This document shows, in pieces, positions 59,452-64,000 of a stretch of DNA of 64,000 nucleotides. The stretch lies in contig NZ_KB891993.1 of assembly GCF_000373625.1 (NCBI RefSeq), positions 434,001-498,000 of the forward strand, given 5' to 3'. The notes below the pieces were generated by a model that was not told where the DNA came from, did no database searches, and saw only the letters and a program-made list of their open reading frames with translations. The translations under genes were made by a program, and so were the position numbers. The DNA comes from Streptomyces sp. LaPpAH-108 (lineage in GTDB: Bacteria > Actinomycetota > Actinomycetes > Streptomycetales > Streptomycetaceae). The number at the start of each line of letters is the position of its first letter. Position 1 is the first letter of the stretch.

Positions 59452-60849
59452 TCACGCGGCGGCCCGCTCGGCGCCGTCCGCCGTGATGCCCTTGGTCGAG
59501 GCAATCACGTTCTTCAGCTTCTTGGACAGGGCCTCATAGAACATGCTGAGCGGAAACTCGTCCGGGAGCACGTCGTCCACGAGCTTGCGCGGCGGCAGGC
59601 TCAGGTCGAGCGCGTCGGGGCCCTTGGCCCACTTGGAGCCGGGGTGCGGGGCGAGATAGGTCGCCACGAGGTCGTACCCGGCGAACCAGTGGACCAGCTT
59701 GGGCCGGTCGATGCCGTCGCGGTAGAGCTGCTCGATCTCGGCGCACAGCCGGTTGGTGACCTCGGGGGCGCGCTCCCAGTCGATGGAGAGCTTGTTGTCG
59801 GTCCAGCGGACCACGTCGTGCTTGTGCAGGTAGGCGAAGAGCAGCTGGCCGCCGAGCCCGTCGTAGTTGCGGACGCGGTCGCCGGTGACCGGGAAGCGGA
59901 ACATGCGGTCGAAGAGGACCGCGTACTGCACGTCACGGGCCTGCGGGACGCCGTCCGACTCCAGTTTCACGGCCTCCTTGAAGGCGGTGAGGTCGCAGCG
60001 CAGCTCCTCCAGGCCGTACATCCAGAACGGCTGGCGCTGCTTGATCATGAACGGGTCGAACGGCAGGTCGCCGTGGCTGTGGGTGCGGTCGTGGACCATG
60101 TCCCAGAGCACGAAGGCCTCTTCGCAGCGCTTCTGGTCGTGGACCAGCTCCGCGATGTCCTCGGGCAGCTCCAGGCCCAGGAGGGCGACGGCGGCGTCGG
60201 TGACCTTGCGGAAGCGCGCGGCCTCGCGGTCGCAGAAGATGCCGCCCCAGGAGAAACGTTCCGGCGCCTCGCGGACGGCGATGGTCTCCGGGAAGAGGAC
60301 GGCGGAGTTGGTGTCGTAGCCCGAGGTGAAGTCCTCGAAGGTGATGCCGCAGAACAGCGGGTTGTCGTACCGCGTGCGCTCCAGCTCGGCCAGCCAGTCC
60401 GGCCAGACCATGCGCAGGACGACCGCCTCCAGGTTGCGGTCCGGGTTGCCGTTCTGCGTGTACATCGGGAAGACGACCAGGTGCTGGAGGCCGTGCTCGC
60501 GGTGCGCGGCGGGCTGGAAGGCCAGCAGCGAGTCGAGGAAGTCCGGCACCTCGAAGCCGCCCTCGGCCCAGCGGCGCAGGTCCTTCACCAGAGCCTCGTG
60601 GTAGGCGGCGTCGTGCGGGAGCAGCGGGGCCAGCTCCTCGACCGCCTCGGTCACCCGGCGGACGGCGGCCTCGGCGTCGGCCCGCGTGGGGGCGCCCTCG
60701 GCCGCGAAGTCGATCGATCCGTCCTTGGACTGCCATGGCCGGATCCGCTCCACGGCATCCTTGAGCATCGGCCAGGCCGGGTGCTCGATCACCCTGGTCA
60801 GCGAAGGAAGCCGCTCCTCCGCACCCGCCTGCACAAGAATTTCCGTCAT
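59452..60849 (-). CDS. DUF6421 family protein
   Basis: A 465-residue soluble protein of the DUF6421 family, found in streptomycetes and relatives with no assigned function. It lacks a signal peptide or membrane segment. Conserved-looking stretches include FPMYTQNGNPDRNLEAVVLRM, GYDTNSAVLFPETIAVREAPERF, DMVHDRTHSHGDLPFDPFMIKQ and HWFAGYDLVATYLAPHPGSKW. The histidine/aspartate cluster in DMVHDRTHSHGD could bind a metal. It heads an operon with an SDR and a threonine aldolase-type enzyme, suggesting a pathway for an amino acid or an aldehyde, which is inference. Confidence 0.82.
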   Translation of the reverse strand: MTEILVQAGAEERLPSLTRVIEHPAWPMLKDAVERIRPWQSKDGSIDFAAEGAPTRADAEAAVRRVTEAVEELAPLLPHDAAYHEALVKDLRRWAEGGFEVPDFLDSLLAFQPAAHREHGLQHLVVFPMYTQNGNPDRNLEAVVLRMVWPDWLAELERTRYDNPLFCGITFEDFTSGYDTNSAVLFPETIAVREAPERFSWGGIFCDREAARFRKVTDAAVALLGLELPEDIAELVHDQKRCEEAFVLWDMVHDRTHSHGDLPFDPFMIKQRQPFWMYGLEELRCDLTAFKEAVKLESDGVPQARDVQYAVLFDRMFRFPVTGDRVRNYDGLGGQLLFAYLHKHDVVRWTDNKLSIDWERAPEVTNRLCAEIEQLYRDGIDRPKLVHWFAGYDLVATYLAPHPGSKWAKGPDALDLSLPPRKLVDDVLPDEFPLSMFYEALSKKLKNVIASTKGITADGAERAAA

Positions 60850-61196
60850 GACCCATCCTCCACGGGAGAACCTCGCGTATGGACACCGTATGCATACCCG
60901 GTTTCACCGAACAAGAGGGGTCTCGGGAAATTATTCTGCGCAGCCGCCGTTCAGCCGCTGTTTTTCCTGCGGTAAACCGTGACGGCGCTCACTTCCGTCG
61001 GACGGATACGACCGCACCGGCGCCTGCGGGTTTCAGCCACCCCGCGCGCGGGCAGCGGCACACGGTCCGTGACGGGGCGGACGCACATGAAGAGCCATCC
61101 CAGGGCGGGGCCATTAGGCTGCGGAACGTGCCGCGCGGTCGACGACGTCCGTCGGGTCCGCGGACCGGGCCGCCGTCGACGGAAGCGAGTTGAACC
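60850..61196. other. Divergent intergenic region (DUF6421 / GDPD)
   Basis: No gene is supported here. On the DUF6421 side it has a ribosome site (GGAGGAT on the minus strand) and the ten-base palindrome GTATGCATAC at 60888-60897. A comparatively AT-rich stretch at 60930-60985 probably carries the promoters. Confidence 0.5.
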
Positions 61197-61880
61197 TTGA
61201 ACTTCCTTACCATCGGACACCGCGGGGTCATGGGCGTCGAGCCCGAGAACACCCTCCGTTCCTTCGTCGCGGCGCAGCAGGCCGGCCTCGACGTCATCGA
61301 ACTCGACCTGCACCTCAGCAAGGACGGCGCGCTGGTCGTCATGCACGACGCCGAGGTGGACCGCACCACCGACGGCAACGGGGCGATCTCCGAGAAGACC
61401 CTCGCGGAGCTGCGCGCGCTCGACGCGGGGCTCGGGGAGCAGGTGCCGGTCTTCGAAGAGGTCCTGGACGCAGTGAGCGCGCCCCTCCAGGCGGAGATCA
61501 AGGACGTGGCGGCGGCCAAGGCGCTCGCCGAGGTCATGCACCGCCGGGACCTGGTCTCCCGCGTGGAGGTGCTGTCCTTCCACGACGAGGCGCTGGCGGA
61601 GATCTCCCGGCTGGTGCCGGGGGTGCGTACGGCCCTCGTCGCCAGCCGGTACGGCACCGACGTGGTGGACCGGGCGGTGGCGGTGGGCGCCACCGCCCTC
61701 TGTCTCAACATCCGCAGGCTCACCCAGGAGACCGTGGAGAAGGCGCGCGCGGCGGACCTGCGGGTCTTCGCCTGGGTGGTCAACACCCAGGACGACCTGC
61801 GGCTGGTGCGCGCGCTCCAGCTCGACGGGGCGACGACGGACTATCCGGAGATCAAGCGCACGGGCCGCTTCACGGCCTGA
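61197..61880 (+). CDS. Glycerophosphodiester phosphodiesterase (TTG start)
   Basis: A 227-residue cytosolic GDPD that cleaves glycerophosphodiesters to glycerol-3-phosphate and an alcohol. Catalytic and metal residues are present: His8 in TIGHRG, Glu17 in VEPENT, Glu35 and Asp37 in VIELDLHLSKDG, and His50 in VVMHD. The only start before the essential His8 is TTG 61197: an in-frame stop lies at 61191-61193, and the first ATG downstream would drop the histidine. No signal peptide is present. It lies alone, followed by the convergent GNAT gene. Confidence 0.9.
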   Translation: MNFLTIGHRGVMGVEPENTLRSFVAAQQAGLDVIELDLHLSKDGALVVMHDAEVDRTTDGNGAISEKTLAELRALDAGLGEQVPVFEEVLDAVSAPLQAEIKDVAAAKALAEVMHRRDLVSRVEVLSFHDEALAEISRLVPGVRTALVASRYGTDVVDRAVAVGATALCLNIRRLTQETVEKARAADLRVFAWVVNTQDDLRLVRALQLDGATTDYPEIKRTGRFTA

Positions 61881-61902
61881 GCCGCTGAGGACGGCTGCCG
61901 GG

Positions 61903-62439
61903 TCAGGCCAGCGGCTTGACCAGCAGCTCGAAGCGCAGGTCGTCCCGGCGCGGTATGCCGAAGCGCTCGTCGCCGTACGGGAAGGGCGAGGTCTTTCCCG
62001 TACGGCGGTAGCCGCGCCGCTTGTACCAGGCGATCAGGTCCTCGCGGACGGAGATCACCGTCATGTGCATCTCGGTGACGCCCCAGCTCTCGCGGACCTG
62101 GCGCTCCGCCTCCGCCATGACGACCTTGCCCAGGCCCGCGCCCTGGAGGGCGGGGCTGACCGCGAACATGCCGAAGTAGGCGTACTCACCCCGGTGTTCG
62201 AGCTGGCAGCAGGCGACGGCGTGGCCGTCCCGCTCCACGACGAGCAGCCTGCTGTCCGGCGACTTGACGATCTCCCGCACGCCCTCGGGGTCGGTCCGCT
62301 GTCCGTCCAGGATGTCCGCCTCGGTGGTCCAGCCGACCCGGCTCGCCTCGCCCCGGTACGCCGACTCGACCAGTGCGACGAGGGCGTCCACGTCGGCGTC
62401 GGTGGCGTCGCGGAAGGTCAGTCCGGTGGGGTGGTTCAT
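61903..62439 (-). CDS. GNAT-family N-acetyltransferase
   Basis: A 178-residue GNAT acetyltransferase. The beta-bulge strand FGMFAVSPALQGAGLGKVVMAEAE carries the acetyl-CoA pyrophosphate loop (Q-x-x-G-x-G/A equivalent), and VREDLIAWYKRRGYRRTGK is the usual C-terminal signature, with the tyrosine likely to act as general acid. The acceptor is unknown. The ATG is chosen because the fold starts with LTFRDATDADVDALV. It converges with the GDPD gene and faces the VOC gene with a 72-base divergent gap. Confidence 0.88.
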   Translation of the reverse strand: MNHPTGLTFRDATDADVDALVALVESAYRGEASRVGWTTEADILDGQRTDPEGVREIVKSPDSRLLVVERDGHAVACCQLEHRGEYAYFGMFAVSPALQGAGLGKVVMAEAERQVRESWGVTEMHMTVISVREDLIAWYKRRGYRRTGKTSPFPYGDERFGIPRRDDLRFELLVKPLA

Positions 62440-62497
62440 GGGATGTTCTCCGACTTCTCGGGCGCGGCTCGGCCAGGGTCGAGGGTAACCGGGCGAT

Positions 62498-62503
62498 TAG
62501 GCT
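62498..62503 (+). promoter_or_regulatory. -10 element TAGGCT before the VOC gene
   Basis: TAGGCT ends nine bases before the ATG at 62512, the spacing expected for a leaderless or nearly leaderless message. No good -35 hexamer is seen. Confidence 0.4.
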
Positions 62504-62511
62504 TCGCCCGC

Positions 62512-62904
62512 ATGGTGCATGTACTCGGCAGTCGTCTGCTCGTCCGCCCGACCGACCCCGACCGTTCCCGCGCCTTCTACGGGGATCAGCTGGGGCTCGC
62601 CGTCTACCGCGAGTTCGGTACGGGTCCGGAGCGCGGGACCGTCTATTTCCTGGGCGGCGGTTTCCTGGAGGTCTCGGGGCGCTCCGAGACTCCTTCGTCG
62701 CCCGAGGTGCGGCTGTGGCTCCAGGTCCCGGATCTGCGGGCCGCGCACAAGGAGCTGCGGGAGAAGGGCGTGGAGATCGTCCGAGCGCCGGAGCGGGAGC
62801 CGTGGGGACTGGACGAGATGTGGATCGCGGACCCGGACGGCATTCCGATCGTGCTGGTGGAGGTGCCCGAGGAGCATCCGCTGCGGTACCGGCCGGGGAT
62901 CTGA
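62512..62904 (+). CDS. VOC-superfamily (glyoxalase/dioxygenase-like) protein
   Basis: A 130-residue VOC protein with two beta-alpha-beta-beta-beta units: LLVRPTDPDRSRAFYGDQLGL at the start and VPDLRAAHKELREKGVEIV with GLDEMWIADPDGIPIVLVEV at the end. Metal-binding residues may be in the ADPDG region and a final glutamate of VLVEVPEE. Members bind or detoxify small electrophiles or antibiotics such as bleomycin; the substrate here is unknown. It has no ribosome site, fitting the TAGGCT-driven leaderless start. Confidence 0.84.
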   Translation: MVHVLGSRLLVRPTDPDRSRAFYGDQLGLAVYREFGTGPERGTVYFLGGGFLEVSGRSETPSSPEVRLWLQVPDLRAAHKELREKGVEIVRAPEREPWGLDEMWIADPDGIPIVLVEVPEEHPLRYRPGI

Positions 62905-62923
62905 CGCCCGGGGCGTGGCGGCT

Positions 62924-63532
62924 TCAGGCACGCAGGCCGCCGAGGTGGCCCTCCAGTCCGTTCAGGAGCACCGCGAGCAGGTCGGACAGCTCTTCCTGGC
63001 CCTCGGGGGCGAGTGCGGACAACACCGCCTTCTCGTAGGCGAGTTGCTCGGGGAGGATGCCGTCCACGAGGGCGCGGCCCGCGTCGGTGAGGCGGAGGTG
63101 GGCCACCCGGCGGTCGCGGGTGTCGGTGCGCCGTTCGACCAGTTTGGTCTCGGTGAGCCGCTTGAGGCGCTTGGTCACGGCGGCCCCGGAGGAGAAGGTC
63201 TCGCGGGCCAGCTCTCCCGGGGTCAGCTCGTGGCCGGTGCGGCGCAGCGCGCCGAGCAGGTCGAACTCGGCGCGGCTGAGTCCCGCGCGGCGCAGCGGGG
63301 CGTCCTCGGCCTGCTGGAGGAGGGCGGCGCAGCGGTTGATCCGGCCGATGACCTCCATGGGGCCGGTGTCGAGCCCGGGGTGCACGGCACGCCACTGGCC
63401 GACGACCGCAGCGACGGTGTCGGTGCGGGGCGGGGTGTCGGCGCCGCTCCTGGCACCGGCGCCGTCGGCCGTCGGTCCGGGGCCGTCCGTCCGTTCGTCC
63501 CCGGTGTCCGGCTGCCCGTTCCTCGCCGTCAT
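62924..63532 (-). CDS. MarR-family regulator
   Basis: A 202-residue MarR-type regulator. After a disordered threonine/glycine/proline-rich leader of about 45 residues comes the winged helix domain: LSRAEFDLLGALRRTGHELTPGELARETFSSGAAVTKRLKRLTE, then a wing DTRDRRVAHLRLTDAGRALVD. The ATG at 63532 overlaps the end of the upstream FUSC-type gene by four bases (ATGA), so the two form an operon, a common exporter/repressor arrangement. The ligand is probably an aromatic acid. Confidence 0.88.
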   Translation of the reverse strand: MTARNGQPDTGDERTDGPGPTADGAGARSGADTPPRTDTVAAVVGQWRAVHPGLDTGPMEVIGRINRCAALLQQAEDAPLRRAGLSRAEFDLLGALRRTGHELTPGELARETFSSGAAVTKRLKRLTETKLVERRTDTRDRRVAHLRLTDAGRALVDGILPEQLAYEKAVLSALAPEGQEELSDLLAVLLNGLEGHLGGLRA

Positions 63533-64000
63533 GGCCGTACTGCCTCCGTCGTCCCGCTGTCGTGCGCCTGCGCGTGTGCGGCCCGTCCGTGGCGCACCGT
63601 CTCGGTGAGCGTACGGTGTCCGGCCTGCTCGGCGCGCAGGACCCGTTCCTCGGGCAGGGGCCGCTGCCACCACTCCCCCAGCGCGGTGTCGGCCGTGGCG
63701 CGCAGGTCGACCAGGGCCACGGCGAGGGCGCGGCGCGCGGCGTCCAGGTCGGCGGCACGGGGCTGTGCGAGCAGCCGGTCGGCGTGGGCGCGGGCCTCCT
63801 CGGCGGCGGTGAGGGCGTGCTCCATGTGCCGTCCCGCGCGCCGGTTGGTGACGAGGACGGCGGCGGCGAAGCCGGTCAGGGCGCCGACCAGGGTGTCCAG
63901 GACGCGCTGGGTCATCAGCGGGCCGGGGTCCTGGAGGCGGGTGAACTCGGTGATGAGCAGCGCCATGGGCGTGACGCAGACGCTGCCGAGCCAGTAGTTG
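63529..64000 (-). CDS. FUSC/aromatic-acid-exporter-like membrane protein, C-terminal part (5' end outside window)
   Basis: The window ends inside this gene. The visible 157 residues begin NYWLGSVCVTPMALLITEF, the end of a membrane segment, followed by MTQRVLDTLVGALTGFAAAVLV, the last FUSC-type helix. After these comes a soluble C-terminal region rich in alanine and arginine with long helices (HMEHALTAAEEARAHADRLL). FUSC proteins such as p-hydroxybenzoic acid exporters have this TxxRxxDTLxG motif. It is coupled to the MarR gene by a four-base overlap, which supports an inducible exporter. Confidence 0.8.
   Translation of the reverse strand, partial: NYWLGSVCVTPMALLITEFTRLQDPGPLMTQRVLDTLVGALTGFAAAVLVTNRRAGRHMEHALTAAEEARAHADRLLAQPRAADLDAARRALAVALVDLRATADTALGEWWQRPLPEERVLRAEQAGHRTLTETVRHGRAAHAQAHDSGTTEAVRP

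Noticed and set aside
60888..60897. GTATGCATAC palindrome as an operator for the DUF6421 operon
   Set aside because: Ten symmetric bases alone are weak evidence and no regulator is nearby, so it is only mentioned with the gap.
1..64000. tRNA, rRNA, CRISPR arrays, prophage or insertion sequences
   Set aside because: I saw no tRNA-like cloverleaf with TTCRA loop, no regularly spaced repeats with unique spacers, and no transposase, integrase or phage structural motifs in any frame.

Overview
The window is about 64 kb of very GC-rich DNA with the codon bias (G/C in nearly every third position), short intergenic gaps, frequent GTG starts and family content of a Streptomyces chromosome. Markers include TerD-domain, DUF6643, DUF6421, DUF4235 and Rv1733c-type proteins, an F420-type (deazaflavin) oxidoreductase, an ABATE/CGNR regulator, a DUF6986 protein and a short HVDL..C leader peptide. 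I saw no rRNA, tRNA, CRISPR array, prophage, insertion sequence or large biosynthetic cluster. It reads as ordinary chromosomal accessory/core territory, with several small self-contained regulator-plus-enzyme modules, three decayed genes and an unusual number of short tandem duplications at gene ends.

Layout. 1-5 kb: tail of a PolX/PHP protein, an alpha/beta hydrolase, a decayed MscS channel, an orphan gcvH, a glutathionyl-hydroquinone-reductase-like enzyme, a DUF4235 membrane protein and an L,D-transpeptidase-like lipoprotein. 5-9.4 kb: a probable organic-acid catabolic locus with an MHS-family transporter, a GAF/PucR regulator and a 3-hydroxybutyrate dehydrogenase. 9.4-16 kb: Nudix hydrolase, apolipoprotein N-acyltransferase, a repeat-rich gap, a Wzy_C-like membrane protein, a small membrane protein, a glutamate-racemase homologue and an HpnB-type glycosyltransferase. 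15.9-25 kb: double TerD protein, DUF6643 protein, Rv1733c-like protein, a beta-helix/AAA+ fusion, a large membrane protein with a split hydrolase domain and a DeoR regulator. 25-32.9 kb: a PLP enzyme of the cysteine desulfhydrase type, a RsbW-like ATPase, SHOCT protein, TetR/DUF4865 pair, ROK regulator, AlkB and RlmG-like methyltransferase.

32.8-38 kb: a sugar-phosphate module (class II aldolase plus SIS isomerase), a two-component system, and a TetR/deazaflavin oxidoreductase divergon with three palindromic operators. 38-44 kb: geranylgeranyl-reductase-like flavoprotein, M20 dipeptidase, P-loop/Nudix fusion, a tiny secreted peptide, and an alpha/beta hydrolase facing a CGNR regulator across two matched operators. 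44-52.8 kb: secreted GH27 alpha-galactosidase, TetR/SDR divergon followed by a truncated SnoaL gene and a second SDR, ROK glucokinase/LacI pair and a DUF6986 protein.

53-64 kb: etfBA, flavin reductase preceded by a cysteine-ended leader peptide, thioredoxin-like protein, PlsC acyltransferase, a decayed transglutaminase, the coupled DUF6421-SDR-threonine aldolase operon, glycerophosphodiesterase with a TTG start, GNAT, VOC protein, and a MarR/FUSC exporter operon cut by the window end.

The best leads for something little described are the leader-peptide-controlled flavin reductase locus, the beta-helix/AAA+ fusion beside a giant membrane hydrolase, and the compact operator-regulator-enzyme divergons. 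No single large new system is evident.
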